NCBI RefSeq assembly: GCF_018130615.1
Contig: NZ_JAFCKB010000003.1
Coordinates: forward strand, 248,001 to 312,000
DNA length: 64,000 nt
Direction: 5' to 3'
DNA from: Bradyrhizobium manausense
GTDB lineage: Bacteria; Pseudomonadota; Alphaproteobacteria; Rhizobiales; Xanthobacteraceae
Both the position numbers and the translations under genes were made by a program. The notes under the pieces were generated by a model. That model worked only from the letters and a program-made list of their open reading frames with translations. It had not been told where the DNA came from and ran no database searches. Shown one piece after another: positions 43,211 to 53,368 of this stretch. Positions within the stretch are counted from its first letter, which is position 1, and every line of letters starts with the position of its first letter.

Positions 43211-43240
43211 CGTGATCCGGCCTGGCCGGATCACGTTTCT
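43211..43240 (+). terminator. Intra-operon hairpin between adaptor and RND pump genes
   Basis: CGTGATCCGGCC and GGCCGGATCACG are exact reverse complements around a single T (43211-43235), followed by TTTCTT. It could partially terminate transcription or protect the adaptor message from 3' decay; downstream expression is still needed, so full termination is unlikely. Confidence 0.6.
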
Positions 43241-43267
43241 TGAGACATAGAAATCGAGATCGCCGCG

Positions 43268-46200
43268 ATGGCCTTTACTGATATTTTCATCAAGCGTCCG
43301 GTTCTGTCGGTCGTTGTCAGCCTGCTGATCCTGCTGATCGGGCTGCGCGCGGCGATGGTGCTGCCGATCCGGCAGTATCCGAAGCTGTCGAACACGGTCA
43401 TCAACATCACGACCGTCTATCCCGGCGCGTCCGCGGACCTGATCCAGGGCTTCATCACGACCCCGATTGAGCAGGCCGTCGCCTCCGCCGAAGGCGTTGA
43501 CTATATGACCTCGTCCTCGGTGCTCGGCACCTCGACAATCCAGGTCTACATCAAGCTGAACTTCGATCCGAACCAGGCGCTCACCGAGGTGTTGGCCAAG
43601 ACGAACTCGGTCAAATATCTGATTCCGAAGGAATCGAACGACCCGATCGTGACCAAGACCACAGGGCAGACGACGGCCGTGATGTATCTCGGTTTCTCCT
43701 CCGAGGAACTGTCGGGTTCGGCGATCTCCGATTATCTGACACGCGTCGTGCAGCCGGTGCTGTCGACTGTCGACGGCGTAGCCTCGGCCGACATTCTGGG
43801 CGGCCAGACCTTTGCGATGCGGCTCTGGCTTGATCCCGTGAAGATGGCCGGCCGCAATGTATCGCCAGCGGACGTCGCGTCTGCGATCACGGCCAACAAC
43901 TTCCAGTCTGCGGCGGGACAGACCAAGGGATATCTGATCGTTTCCAACATCTCGACGAACACCAGCCTGACCGACGTCAACCAGTTCCGGAAGATGATCG
44001 TCAAGGCCAAGGACGGTGGCTTCGTCCGGATGGAGGATATCGCCACGGTCGAACTTGCGGCGCAGAGTACCGACGCGAGCGTCGCCTTCAACGGCGAGCA
44101 TGCGATCTTCATTGGCGTGAACGCGACGCCGCAAGGCAATCCGCTGACGCTGGTCAAGGGCGTGCGGGCGCTGTTCCCGGAGCTCGAGCGCAATCTGCCG
44201 CCGTCGATGAAGATGAAGGTCGCCTACGACTCGACCAAGTTCATCCAGTCCTCGATCGACGAGGTGGAGAAGACGCTGGGCGAAGCCGTAATTATCGTCA
44301 TCGTGGTGATCTTCCTGTTCCTGGCCTCGCTCCGTTCGGTCATCATTCCGGTCGTCACCATCCCACTGTCGATGATCGGCGTCTGTACCCTGATGCTGGC
44401 GCTGGGCTTCAGCTTCAACCTGCTGACCCTGCTCGCGATGGTGCTCGCAATCGGCCTCGTGGTCGACGACGCCATCGTGGTGGTGGAGAACATCCACCGC
44501 CATCTGGAGGAGGGTAAAACGCCTGTCCAGGCCGCGCTCCAAGGCGCGCGCGAAATCGTCGGTCCCGTCGTCTCGATGACCATCACGCTCGCGGCGGTGT
44601 ATGCCCCGATCGGCTTCCTCGGCGGTCTCACCGGTTCGCTGTTCCGCGAATTCGCCTTCACGCTCGCCGGCTCGGTGATTGTATCAGGCGTGATCGCGCT
44701 GACGCTGTCGCCGATGATGTGCTCGGTGCTCCTCAAGAACACCGAGGAGGGCCGCTTCGCCAAGCTCGTCAACAGAGTGTTCGGCGCGCTGACGCGCTGG
44801 TACGGCCGCAGGCTCGATCGTTCGCTCGACTACAAGGCGATCACCGGCATGTTCGCAGTGACGATCCTCGGGCTTGTCGGCTTCCTCTATATGCACACCT
44901 CGAAGGAGCTGGCGCCTGAGGAAGACCAGGGCATTGTGTTCGCGGTGACCAAGGCGCCGAAATACGCCAACATCGACTATGTCGATTTCTACGGCGACAA
45001 GCTCGACAAGGAATTCCAGAAGTTCCCCGAGACCGACTTGCGCTTCGTGCTGAACGGCATCAACGGCCCGCAAGGCGGCATCGCCGGCATGCTGCTCAAG
45101 CCGTGGGAGGAGCGCAAGCGGTCGTCGATCGCGCTGAAGCCGCTGGTCCAGGCCGAGCTCTCCAAGATCGAGGGCGTGCAGGCCTTTGCATTCAACTTGC
45201 CGCCGCTGCCGGGGGGGCCGGGTGGTCTGCCGGTGCAGATGGTCATCAACTCCACCGCGGGTTACCAGACGGTCTTTGAGCAGATGGAGAAGCTGAAGGA
45301 CGCTGCTCGCAAGAGCGGTATGTTCATCGTCTCCGACAGCGACCTCGCCTACAACCAGCCGAACGTGCAGGTCACGATCGACCGCACCAAGGCGCAGGAT
45401 CTCGGCGTCAACATGCAGAACCTCGGCAGCACGCTCGCGATTCTGCTCGGCGGCAACTACATCAACCGCTTCAATCTCGAAGGCCGGTCCTACCAGGTGA
45501 TCCCGCAGGTGCCGCGCAGCGAGCGTCTCTCGCCGGAATCGCTCGGCGGCTACTATGTGACGACCAACACCGGACAGCAACTCCCGCTGTCGACCGTGGT
45601 CTCGGTCAAGACCAAGACCGACCCGAACTCGCTGACGCACTACAATCAGCTGAATTCGGCGACGTTCTCGGCCGTGCCGATGCCCGGCGTGACCGTCGGC
45701 GCCGCGGTTGACTTCCTCGAAGGTGAGGCCAAGAAGCTGCCGCAGGGCTTCAGCCACGACTATCTCGCGGACTCCAGGCAATACGTGCAGGAAGGCAATC
45801 AGCTCGCAATCACCTTCGGGTTCGCGCTGATCATCATCTTCCTGGTGCTGGCCGCGCAGTTCGAGAGCTTGCGTGACCCGTTGGTGATCATGATCTCGGT
45901 GCCGATGGCGATCGTGGGAGCGCTGATCCCGCTGTTCTTCGGCGCTGCCACCATGAACATCTACACCCAGGTCGGCCTGCTCACCCTGGTTGGCTTGATC
46001 ACCAAGCACGGCATCCTGATGGTGGAGTTCGCCAACGAGCTCCAGGTCAACGAGCGGCTCGACCGCCGCTCGGCCATCGAGATGTCAGCCCGCATCCGCC
46101 TGCGGCCGATCCTGATGACGACGGCTGCGATGGTCACCGGCCTGATCCCGCTGCTGACGGCGTCCGGCGCCGGTGCAGCCAGCCGCTTCTCGATCGGTCT

Positions 46201-46363
46201 CGTCGTTGTGGCCGGCATGTCGATCGGCACGCTGTTCACGCTCTTCGTGCTGCCTGCGGTCTATGTCGTGCTGGCGACCGACCATCGCGCGGCCGCCGAT
46301 TCCGAGCGGAACAAGCAGGTCAACGAGCTCGACCTCGACGCCAAAGTGCTGCGGCCGACCTGA
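43268..46363 (+). CDS. RND-family multidrug efflux permease (AcrB/MexB type)
   Basis: 1031 residues, 12 helices with two large periplasmic loops. Proton-relay Asp400/Asp401 in VVDDAIVVVENIHRH match the AcrB pair; N terminus FTDIFIKRPVLSVVVSLLIL and late GLITKHGILMVEFANELQ are characteristic. Trimeric proton antiporter expelling hydrophobic compounds. The conserved IRQYPKLSNTVINI start suggests the HAE1 subgroup. Co-transcribed with TetR and adaptor genes; no TolC-type channel gene follows. A strong intrinsic terminator comes after the stop. Confidence 0.95.
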   Translation: MAFTDIFIKRPVLSVVVSLLILLIGLRAAMVLPIRQYPKLSNTVINITTVYPGASADLIQGFITTPIEQAVASAEGVDYMTSSSVLGTSTIQVYIKLNFDPNQALTEVLAKTNSVKYLIPKESNDPIVTKTTGQTTAVMYLGFSSEELSGSAISDYLTRVVQPVLSTVDGVASADILGGQTFAMRLWLDPVKMAGRNVSPADVASAITANNFQSAAGQTKGYLIVSNISTNTSLTDVNQFRKMIVKAKDGGFVRMEDIATVELAAQSTDASVAFNGEHAIFIGVNATPQGNPLTLVKGVRALFPELERNLPPSMKMKVAYDSTKFIQSSIDEVEKTLGEAVIIVIVVIFLFLASLRSVIIPVVTIPLSMIGVCTLMLALGFSFNLLTLLAMVLAIGLVVDDAIVVVENIHRHLEEGKTPVQAALQGAREIVGPVVSMTITLAAVYAPIGFLGGLTGSLFREFAFTLAGSVIVSGVIALTLSPMMCSVLLKNTEEGRFAKLVNRVFGALTRWYGRRLDRSLDYKAITGMFAVTILGLVGFLYMHTSKELAPEEDQGIVFAVTKAPKYANIDYVDFYGDKLDKEFQKFPETDLRFVLNGINGPQGGIAGMLLKPWEERKRSSIALKPLVQAELSKIEGVQAFAFNLPPLPGGPGGLPVQMVINSTAGYQTVFEQMEKLKDAARKSGMFIVSDSDLAYNQPNVQVTIDRTKAQDLGVNMQNLGSTLAILLGGNYINRFNLEGRSYQVIPQVPRSERLSPESLGGYYVTTNTGQQLPLSTVVSVKTKTDPNSLTHYNQLNSATFSAVPMPGVTVGAAVDFLEGEAKKLPQGFSHDYLADSRQYVQEGNQLAITFGFALIIIFLVLAAQFESLRDPLVIMISVPMAIVGALIPLFFGAATMNIYTQVGLLTLVGLITKHGILMVEFANELQVNERLDRRSAIEMSARIRLRPILMTTAAMVTGLIPLLTASGAGAASRFSIGLVVVAGMSIGTLFTLFVLPAVYVVLATDHRAAADSERNKQVNELDLDAKVLRPT

Positions 46364-46384
46364 CCAAGGCTCAATTTGCGTGAG

Positions 46385-46420
46385 AAGCGGCAACAGTCAT
46401 CGCTGTTGCCGCTTTTTTTT
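46385..46420 (+). terminator. Intrinsic terminator after RND pump gene
   Basis: 12-bp stem AAGCGGCAACAG / CTGTTGCCGCTT (46385-46396, 46403-46414) with a 6-base loop and a T-tract to 46420. Placed 21 bases after the stop. Confidence 0.9.
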
Positions 46421-46478
46421 GTCGTGCGATATCCGGTAGTATGACGGCTGGAGCCGATGCGTTTGGGCAGGTCGTCGG

Positions 46479-47462
46479 ATGAAGAGACGCGAATTTCTGG
46501 CAGTGCTTGGCGGGGCGGCACTTGTGCGGCCGGACATGGCGTCGGCCGATACGGCAGGCCGCATCTATCGGCTCGGCACGGTGACGCCGATCGCGCCGGT
46601 GACGGCCGAGGGCCGGGGCGGCAAGATCTTGATCAAGGTGCTTGAAGAGCGCGGCTTCAGGCTCGGCCAGAACCTCGCCTTTGAGGCGCGGGGCGCGCTC
46701 GGCGATGTCGCGATGTTGCCCGCTCTGATCGCGGAGCAGAAGGCCAAGAACGTCGACGTCATCGTGGTCATCGGTTATCCGACGGCGATGGCGGCCAAGG
46801 CGGCCGGCATCGCCACCGTCGCAGCCAGCGGCGTCGGCGATCCCGTCGAAACCAGGCTGATCGAGAGCCTCGCGCATCCAGGCGGCAAGATCACCGGAAT
46901 TTCAGATGTCGCCGCGACACTCAGCGCCAAGCGGCTGTCGTTGCTCAAGGAGGTGTCACCGAAGCTGACCAAGGTCGCGATGCTCTGGAACAAGGACGAC
47001 CTCGGCATGACCATGCGCTATCAGGCATCCGCCAAGGCGGCGCAGGCGCTCGGCCTGACCGTGCAGGCGCTTGGCGTGCGCGAGCCCGACGATTTCAACG
47101 AAGCCTTTTCGGTGATGAACAACGATCCGCCCGACGGCATTCTGATGGTGGCAGATGCGCTGACCATTCTCAATCGCGAGCGTGTCTTCGAGTTCGCGGC
47201 CGTCCGAAAGCTGCCTGCGATCTATGAATTTGACCAGTTCGCCCGTGACGGTGGCCTGATGTCCTATGGCGCGGATTCCGCGGAGTCGTTCGAACGGGCG
47301 GCTGCGCTGGTCGCCCGCATCTTCAATGGGGCCAATCCCGGCGATCTGCCGTTCGAGTTGCCGACCCGCTATCCCCTAGTGCTCAATCTCAAGACGGCCA
47401 AGGCGACAGGGCTGGAAATTCCGCCGACCATGCTGGCGCTTGCCGACGAGGTTATCGAGTAG
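46479..47462 (+). CDS. ABC transporter substrate-binding protein family (PF04392-type), orphan
   Basis: 327 residues. N terminus MKRREFLAVLGGAALVRP has the twin-arginine-like start of many of these proteins (KRREFL), then a binding fold: YRLGTVTPIAP, DVIVVIGYPTAMAAKAAG, VAASGVGDPVETRLIESL, HPGGKITGISD, KVAMLWNKDD, PPDGILMVADALT. No permease or ATPase gene lies next to it; the next gene is a sensor kinase 54 bases on, so it may present a ligand to that sensor rather than import it (inference). ATG 46479 (MKRREFLAVL). Confidence 0.85.
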   Translation: MKRREFLAVLGGAALVRPDMASADTAGRIYRLGTVTPIAPVTAEGRGGKILIKVLEERGFRLGQNLAFEARGALGDVAMLPALIAEQKAKNVDVIVVIGYPTAMAAKAAGIATVAASGVGDPVETRLIESLAHPGGKITGISDVAATLSAKRLSLLKEVSPKLTKVAMLWNKDDLGMTMRYQASAKAAQALGLTVQALGVREPDDFNEAFSVMNNDPPDGILMVADALTILNRERVFEFAAVRKLPAIYEFDQFARDGGLMSYGADSAESFERAAALVARIFNGANPGDLPFELPTRYPLVLNLKTAKATGLEIPPTMLALADEVIE

Positions 47463-47516
47463 CCTTGTGCGCTGCGGCGAGAGACAAGGTCCGGCCTTCT
47501 TGCTAGGCTTGGGGGA

Positions 47517-50096
47517 ATGAGCATTTCCGTCCATCCTGACACCCCGCAATCCAGGGCCCTGCCGCACGCGGCCGGGGACGGCGTCGTATCCGGCGAGGCG
47601 GGCCGGCGGATCAGGACCCGGTTGTTCACCAAATATGTCGCGCTGTTCGTGGCCGTGGTCGCCGTTGCGCTGCTGGCCAATGGGCTGTTTGAAGTCTTCT
47701 TCTATTATCGCGAGCACAAGGCCGCGCTGATTCGGGTCCAGCACGAGCAGGCCGAGGCAGCCGCCGCCAAGATCAGCCAGTTCGTCAAGGAGATCGAGAG
47801 TCAGCTCGGCTGGACGACCCAACTGCCGTGGTCGGCGGGCTCGATCGAGCCGCGCCGGTTCGACGCGCTGCGGTTGCTGCGTCAGGTGCCCGCGATCACC
47901 GAGCTTGCCCAGGTGGATTCGACCGGTCGGGAGCGCCTGCGGGTCTCGCGGCTGGCGATGGACGCGATCGACAGCGGTGTCGACCTGTCAAGCGATCCGA
48001 AGTTCACCGAAGCCGTCGCGCACAAGGTCTATTACGGGCCAGTCTATTTTCGTCGCGAGTCGGAACCCTACATGACGCTGGCGCAGGCCGGCGCGCGCAA
48101 GGATGCGGGTGTCAGCATTGCGGAGGTCAATCTCAAGCTGATCTGGGATGTCGTGTCCCAGATCAAGGTCGGCGAGCACGGACATGCCTATGTGGTCGGC
48201 CCGGAGGGGCGCCTGATCGCGCATCCCGATATCAGTCTGGTCTTGCGTAACACCGATCTTTCGGGACTCGCACAGGTGCGCGCGGCGCTTGCCGGCGGCG
48301 GGGCCACGCCGGACGCCTTGCAGGAAGCGACCAACATCCAGGGACAGAAGGTTCTGACGGCGTCCGCGCCGATCACCCCGATCGGCTGGACCATGTTCGT
48401 CGAACTGCCGGTCGAGGAAGCTTATGCGGCGCTCTATGCCTCGCTGGAGCGGCTTGCGATCGTGCTGCTCGCGGCTTCCGTCTTCGCGGTGCTCGCTGGA
48501 ATATTCCTCGCGCGCCGCATGGTCGGCCCGATCCAAGCGCTGCGTAGCGGCGCGATGCGCATCGGCGGCGGCGATTTCGCTCAGCAGATCTCGATCAAGA
48601 CCGGCGACGAGCTCGAGGAACTGGCAAACCAGTTCAACCACATGGGCGAGCGCCTGCAGGAATCCTACGCCGACCTCGAAAGCAAGGTCGAGCAGCGGAC
48701 TGCAGAGTTGCGGGAAGCCCTACAGCAGCAGACTGCAACCGCCGATGTGTTGAAGGTGATCAGCCGCTCGACGTTCGATCTGCAGACCGTGCTCGACACG
48801 CTGGTCGGGTCGGCGGCCCGTCTGTGCGACGCGGACGAAGGAACGATCTTCCGGCCCCGCGATGGCGCCTTTTATCTGGCAGCAAGCTGCGGTCTCGATG
48901 TGGAGCAAGAGAACAAGCTTCGGACATTTGCTTCGGTACCGGAGCGGGGAAGCGTCGTCGGACGCACCTTGCTCGATTGCAAGACGGTTCATGTTCCGGA
49001 TGTGCAGGCTGATCCGGAGTATGCACCTTCGTCTGCGCGAAGACGCTCCAATGTGCGTACGATGCTGGGTGTCCCTTTGCTGCGAGAGGGGGCGCCCATC
49101 GGCGTCTTCGTCTTGATGCGGCATGTGGTGCGTCCCTTCAGCGAGAAACAGATCGAGCTCGCCACGACCTTTGCGGATCAGGCTCTTATTGCGATTGAGA
49201 ATGTCCGCTTGTTCGAGGAAGTCCAGGAGCGCACCAGAGAGCTGTCGCGATCCCTTGACGATCTGCGCGCCGCCCAGGATCGCCTCGTGCAGACCGAGAA
49301 GCTTGCCTCGCTCGGCCAGCTCACGGCGGGAATCGCCCACGAGATCAAGAACCCGCTCAACTTCGTCAATAATTTCTCTTCGGTCTCGACCGAGTTGATC
49401 GACGAACTCCGGGAGATCCTGCACACGGCTTCTCTCGACGACAAGACGAAGGAAGAGGTCGACGAGCTGGCCGGCATGCTCAAGGGTAATCTCGAGAAGG
49501 TCGTGCAGCACGGCAAGCGCGCCGATTCTATCGTCAGGAACATGCTGCTGCACTCGCGCGAGGGCTCCGGCGAGCATCGCCACAGCGATATCAACGGGAT
49601 CGTGGAGGAGAGCCTCAATCTGGCCTATCACGGCGCACGCGCCGAAAGGCCATCATTCAACGTGACGCTCCAGCGCGACCTCGATCCAACTGCCGGTATG
49701 GCCGATGTCTATCCGCAGGAGATCACCCGGGTCTTCCTCAATCTGATCTCGAACGGCTTCTATGCGGCGGCGAAACGCAAGGAGAGTGCCGCGGGCGGTT
49801 TCGAACCAACCCTGAGCGCCACTACGAAAAATCTCGGCGGCTGGGTCGAAATCCGGATTCGCGACAACGGCACGGGTATTCCACAGGAGGTGAAGGAGAA
49901 GATGTTCAATCCCTTCTTCACCACCAAGCCGGCCGGCGAGGGTACCGGGCTCGGCCTCTCCATGAGCCACGACATCGTCGTGAAGCAGCATGGTGGCACG
50001 ATCGACGTGAACACCGAGCCGGGTGTATTCACCGAATTCATCATCACGCTGCCTCGGACCATGGCGGTGGGACGCACAACCGGAGGTAGCACTTGA
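47517..50096 (+). CDS. Membrane sensor histidine kinase with periplasmic sensor, HAMP and GAF domains
   Basis: 859 residues. TM1 near residues 42-62 ([19 protein letters not shown]), a Cache-like periplasmic domain to about 310 ([19 protein letters not shown]), TM2 near 315-335 ([20 protein letters not shown]), HAMP to about 390, then coiled coil and GAF (about 410-560). HisKA phospho-acceptor His608 in [20 protein letters not shown]; HATPase with [19 protein letters not shown] and [12 protein letters not shown]. Its stop overlaps the TTG start of a response regulator. Probably transfers phosphate to both downstream receivers. Ligand unknown. Confidence 0.92.
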   Translation: MSISVHPDTPQSRALPHAAGDGVVSGEAGRRIRTRLFTKYVALFVAVVAVALLANGLFEVFFYYREHKAALIRVQHEQAEAAAAKISQFVKEIESQLGWTTQLPWSAGSIEPRRFDALRLLRQVPAITELAQVDSTGRERLRVSRLAMDAIDSGVDLSSDPKFTEAVAHKVYYGPVYFRRESEPYMTLAQAGARKDAGVSIAEVNLKLIWDVVSQIKVGEHGHAYVVGPEGRLIAHPDISLVLRNTDLSGLAQVRAALAGGGATPDALQEATNIQGQKVLTASAPITPIGWTMFVELPVEEAYAALYASLERLAIVLLAASVFAVLAGIFLARRMVGPIQALRSGAMRIGGGDFAQQISIKTGDELEELANQFNHMGERLQESYADLESKVEQRTAELREALQQQTATADVLKVISRSTFDLQTVLDTLVGSAARLCDADEGTIFRPRDGAFYLAASCGLDVEQENKLRTFASVPERGSVVGRTLLDCKTVHVPDVQADPEYAPSSARRRSNVRTMLGVPLLREGAPIGVFVLMRHVVRPFSEKQIELATTFADQALIAIENVRLFEEVQERTRELSRSLDDLRAAQDRLVQTEKLASLGQLTAGIAHEIKNPLNFVNNFSSVSTELIDELREILHTASLDDKTKEEVDELAGMLKGNLEKVVQHGKRADSIVRNMLLHSREGSGEHRHSDINGIVEESLNLAYHGARAERPSFNVTLQRDLDPTAGMADVYPQEITRVFLNLISNGFYAAAKRKESAAGGFEPTLSATTKNLGGWVEIRIRDNGTGIPQEVKEKMFNPFFTTKPAGEGTGLGLSMSHDIVVKQHGGTIDVNTEPGVFTEFIITLPRTMAVGRTTGGST

Positions 50097-50482
50097 ACGT
50101 TTACATTCTGGTCGTCGACGACGAGCCCGATGTCGAGGCGCTGTTTCGGCAGCAGTTCCGGCGCGATCTGCGCGCCGGCCGGTTCCATATGGAGTTTGCA
50201 ATCTCGGCGTTTGACGCGCTCAAGCGCGCGGCTGAGGTGCGCGATCCCGCGCTGATCCTGATCCTATCCGATATCAACATGCCCGGCATGAGCGGGCTCG
50301 ACATGCTGCCCAAGGTGCGCGCCGACCATCCAAATGTTCCCGTCATCATGATTACGGCCTATGGCGACGTCGAGACGCGCCGGAAGGCGATCGAAGGTGG
50401 CGCCACCGGGCTCCTCACCAAGCCGATCGACTTCACGCAACTGCGCCAGGAGATCGATACCAGGCTCGAGCAGGCGGCATGA
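50093..50482 (+). CDS. Single-domain response regulator (CheY-like receiver)
   Basis: 129 residues. Phospho-acceptor Asp60 in [11 protein letters not shown], acidic pocket VVDDEPDV (Asp9, Asp10), Thr88 and Lys110 in LLTKPIDF. No output domain, so it acts as a phosphate shuttle or sink or by protein contact. Start is TTG 50093, which overlaps the kinase stop (TTGA) and has GGAGG (50082-50086) upstream. Stop overlaps the next gene's ATG. Closely similar in its N terminus to the receiver of the cyclase fusion, suggesting duplication. Confidence 0.9.
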   Translation: MNVYILVVDDEPDVEALFRQQFRRDLRAGRFHMEFAISAFDALKRAAEVRDPALILILSDINMPGMSGLDMLPKVRADHPNVPVIMITAYGDVETRRKAIEGGATGLLTKPIDFTQLRQEIDTRLEQAA

Positions 50483-51729
50483 CCCCGACCATTCTTTTCG
50501 TGGATGACGAGCCGGATCTGGAAGCGCTGATCCTGCAAAAATTCCGCAGGCAGATCCGCGACGGGCTGGTCAACTTCATCTTCGCCCGCGACGGCGTCGA
50601 GGCGCTGGAATCGATCGAGCGGAATCCGCGTGTCGACCTCGTGGTCTCCGACATCAACATGCCGCGGATGGACGGGCTCTCGCTGCTCGCGAAGCTTCAG
50701 GAAGCCGAGGACAAGAAGTCGACCATCATCGTCTCCGCCTATGGCGACATGAGTAACATCCGCACCGCCATGAACCGCGGCGCATTCGACTTCCTGACCA
50801 AGCCGATCGATTTCATCGACCTGGAAACCACGATCCAGAAGACCGTGCGCCATATCGAGATGCTCCGCGAGGTGCGGCGGCGCCAGATGGAAGCCGAGCG
50901 GGCGCATGCCGCGCTGTCGCGTCATTTCTCGCCCGAGCTCGCCAAGCGTCTGGCGGCGAGTGGGGAGGGCGAGGGGATCGCCGTCCAATGGCGCGAGGTC
51001 GCCACGATTTTCACCGACATCACCGGCTTCACATCGCTGGTCGAGAGTGCGGCGCCCGAGACTCTGGGAGAGCTGCTCAACGAGTATGTCGGCGGCATGA
51101 CCGAAGTGGTGTTTGCGCATGAGGGCACGGTCGCCAAGATCATCGGCGATGCAATCCAGGTGCTGTTCAATGCCCCCGGTGATCAGCCCGATTATGCAAC
51201 GCGCGCGGTCGCCTGCGCTCACGATCTCGATCGCTGGGCGCAGGATTTTTGCGCGCGGCAGAAGGCCAAGGGCGTGAATTTCGGCACCACCCGGATTGGC
51301 ATTCATGCCGGACCGGCACTGGTCGGCAATTTCGGGGGCAACCGTTTCTTCGACTACACCGCCTATGGGGACACCATCAACACCGCGGCGCGTCTGGAGG
51401 CTGCCAACAAGCATCTCGGCACCCGCATTTGTGTCAGTGCTGGCATCGCGGAGCGAGCCGCGAATTTCCAGGGCCGTCCCGTCGGCGAACTGGTGCTGCG
51501 CGGACGGAGCGAGCCGCTGCCCGCATTCGAGCCGCTGGTGCAGGAAAAATTCGAGGCGCCTGCAACGACGCAATATTTCGAGGCCTTTGCCAAGATGGAA
51601 GCGGGCGATGCTGCCGCCATGCCGGCCTTTGCCGCGCTGGTCGGCATGCACGCCGATGATCCTCTCGCCGGCTTTCACCTGAAGCGCCTGCTGAACGGCG
51701 GCAAGGGTATTCGCATGCAATTGGAATAG
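50479..51729 (+). CDS. Response regulator-class III adenylate/guanylate cyclase fusion
   Basis: 416 residues. Receiver domain (1-120) with Asp58 in [12 protein letters not shown] and Lys108 in FLTKPIDF, a short coiled linker ([19 protein letters not shown]), then a cyclase catalytic domain: metal Asp180 in [10 protein letters not shown], Lys220 and metal Asp224 in [15 protein letters not shown], and [19 protein letters not shown] supplying the specificity, Asn and Arg residues. The Lys plus Thr/Asp pattern favours ATP, hence cAMP (inference). ATGA overlap with the preceding regulator. Makes a second messenger under control of the adjacent kinase. Confidence 0.92.
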   Translation: MTPTILFVDDEPDLEALILQKFRRQIRDGLVNFIFARDGVEALESIERNPRVDLVVSDINMPRMDGLSLLAKLQEAEDKKSTIIVSAYGDMSNIRTAMNRGAFDFLTKPIDFIDLETTIQKTVRHIEMLREVRRRQMEAERAHAALSRHFSPELAKRLAASGEGEGIAVQWREVATIFTDITGFTSLVESAAPETLGELLNEYVGGMTEVVFAHEGTVAKIIGDAIQVLFNAPGDQPDYATRAVACAHDLDRWAQDFCARQKAKGVNFGTTRIGIHAGPALVGNFGGNRFFDYTAYGDTINTAARLEAANKHLGTRICVSAGIAERAANFQGRPVGELVLRGRSEPLPAFEPLVQEKFEAPATTQYFEAFAKMEAGDAAAMPAFAALVGMHADDPLAGFHLKRLLNGGKGIRMQLE

Positions 51730-51737
51730 GAGTCCAC

Positions 51738-52484
51738 ATGACGCGCGAATTCTCGGCCGGTAACTACCGTTTTATCCCATCCGTATTCCAGTATTCGGCG
51801 GGTGTTGCTGCCGATGACGGCTACGAGATCGAGCGCGTCAGGTTCGACCGCCTCGTGCCGCTTGCGGAGGGATTCGCGCTGGCGGCGAAGTTTATCCAGG
51901 AGGCGGGACGTCCGCTGACGGCCTTCTGTGCCTGCGAGCTGCGTTCACCGGCCGCCTTCAGTGAGGAAGGTTTCCGTGCATTCAACCTGCATTACGTCAA
52001 GACGCTGTCCGAATGGGGCATCTTCGACGGCACCACCAATCCGGTGGCACGCAGCAATGTCTGTCCGGAGATCGATCCGCCGTCCGAGCCGTCATTCTAT
52101 GCCTTCTGCTTCACGCGTCCGACGCGCACGAAAGCGCCGTCCTTCGTGATCGCCGGCGGTGCCGAGGCTCGCGAAGGCAGCGGGACCTATGTCGAGCGTA
52201 CGGTGCGATACCGCGACCTCAGCCCGGAGGGGCTGCGCGAGAAGGTGCGCTTTACGACAACGTCGCAGATGGAGAGCCGGATGGCGGCCTTCGGCTTCGG
52301 CTGGAAGGACACGACCGGCGTGCAGGCTTATTCCGTGCACGACTTCCACCACGTGCTGGTCGATGAGCTGGTCCGTCGCGGCGCACTGCGGTCGGGCCTG
52401 ACCTGGCATTTTGCGCGTCCTCCGGTGGTCGATCTCGAATACGAGATGGATTGCCGCCGCGTGATGCGCGAGGCGGTCATCTAA
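51738..52484 (+). CDS. Conserved hypothetical protein, possibly CnbZ/RidA-like
   Basis: 248 residues, no signal or membrane segment. Starts RFIPSVFQYSAGVAADDGYE and contains RLVPLAEGFALAAKFIQEAG, AFCACELRSPAAFSEEGFRA and SEWGIFDGTTNPVARSNVCP. This recalls proteins annotated as 2-aminomuconate deaminase-like (CnbZ) or RidA-related, but I cannot confirm it. The C-terminal HDFHHVLVDEL is His-rich. Eight bases after the cyclase gene with AGGAG near its ATG, so probably co-transcribed. Its stop overlaps the stop of the convergent permease gene. Function uncertain. Confidence 0.7.
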   Translation: MTREFSAGNYRFIPSVFQYSAGVAADDGYEIERVRFDRLVPLAEGFALAAKFIQEAGRPLTAFCACELRSPAAFSEEGFRAFNLHYVKTLSEWGIFDGTTNPVARSNVCPEIDPPSEPSFYAFCFTRPTRTKAPSFVIAGGAEAREGSGTYVERTVRYRDLSPEGLREKVRFTTTSQMESRMAAFGFGWKDTTGVQAYSVHDFHHVLVDELVRRGALRSGLTWHFARPPVVDLEYEMDCRRVMREAVI

Positions 52485-53365
52485 CGCTGGCGCGGGTCCA
52501 GCGCGTCGCGCAGGCCATCGCCGAGCAGGTTCAACGACAACACTACGAGGAAGATCGCGAGGCCCGGCCAGATCGCCATCCATGGCGCCTGGGTCAGGAA
52601 GCGCTGGGCTGCGTTGAGCATGCTGCCCCAGGACGGCGCCGGCGGCTGCTGGCCGAGGCCGAGGAACGACAGCGCGGCCTCGGCGATGATGGCGGCCGCG
52701 ATCGACAAGGTCGCCTGGACCAGCAGTGCGGGCAGGATATTGGGCAGGATGTGTGAGACCGCGATCCGCCACGGCGGATTGCCGAGGGCGCGGGCCGCCT
52801 CGACATAGTCCTCGGCCTTGACGCTCAGCACCTGTCCGCGAGTGAGACGAATGAAGATCGGCGTTGCCGAGATGCCGATCGCGATCATGGCATTGCCGAG
52901 GCTTGGACCGAGAAATGCCGCCAGCGCGATGGCCAGGATCAGGAACGGACAGGCCAGCATCGCATCCGTGATCCGGCTGATCAGCGCATCGACGAATCCG
53001 CCGCGATAGCCAGCCAGGAGGCCGAGCGGCACGCCGATGCCGAGCGCGATCGCAACGGAGATGAGGCCTGCCAGCAGGGAGGCGCGCGCGCCATAGACGA
53101 CACGGCTCAGAATGTCGCGGCCAAGCTCGTCGGTGCCGAACCAGTGCTGCGCGGTCTGCGGCTTGCGTACCAGGCTCCAGCTCGTCGCGACGGGATCGTA
53201 GGGCACGATCAGGGGCGCGAGCAGCGCGAGCAGGATGAAGACGGTGAGCACGACAAGGCCCGCGACGGCCGCCTTGCGCTTGAACAGGCGGCGCCGCGCC
53301 CGGCGCGCCGGGCTGTCCAGCTCGTCGGCTTGCACAAGAGGGCCGGACAGGGCGGCGTCGGTCAT
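52481..53365 (-). CDS. Peptide-type ABC transporter permease (DppC/OppC family), first set
   Basis: 294 residues with about six helices. The cytoplasmic loop has the EAA-type motif (YVEAARALGNPPWRIAVSHILPN), the N-terminal domain the OppC sequence FGTDELGRDILSRVVYGARAS, and the end LNLLGDGLRDALDPRQR. Stop overlaps that of the convergent gene by four bases. Four bases after its partner DppB gene (53369). Imports peptides or similar amides. Confidence 0.92.
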   Translation of the reverse strand: MTDAALSGPLVQADELDSPARRARRRLFKRKAAVAGLVVLTVFILLALLAPLIVPYDPVATSWSLVRKPQTAQHWFGTDELGRDILSRVVYGARASLLAGLISVAIALGIGVPLGLLAGYRGGFVDALISRITDAMLACPFLILAIALAAFLGPSLGNAMIAIGISATPIFIRLTRGQVLSVKAEDYVEAARALGNPPWRIAVSHILPNILPALLVQATLSIAAAIIAEAALSFLGLGQQPPAPSWGSMLNAAQRFLTQAPWMAIWPGLAIFLVVLSLNLLGDGLRDALDPRQR

Positions 53366-53368
53366 GGC

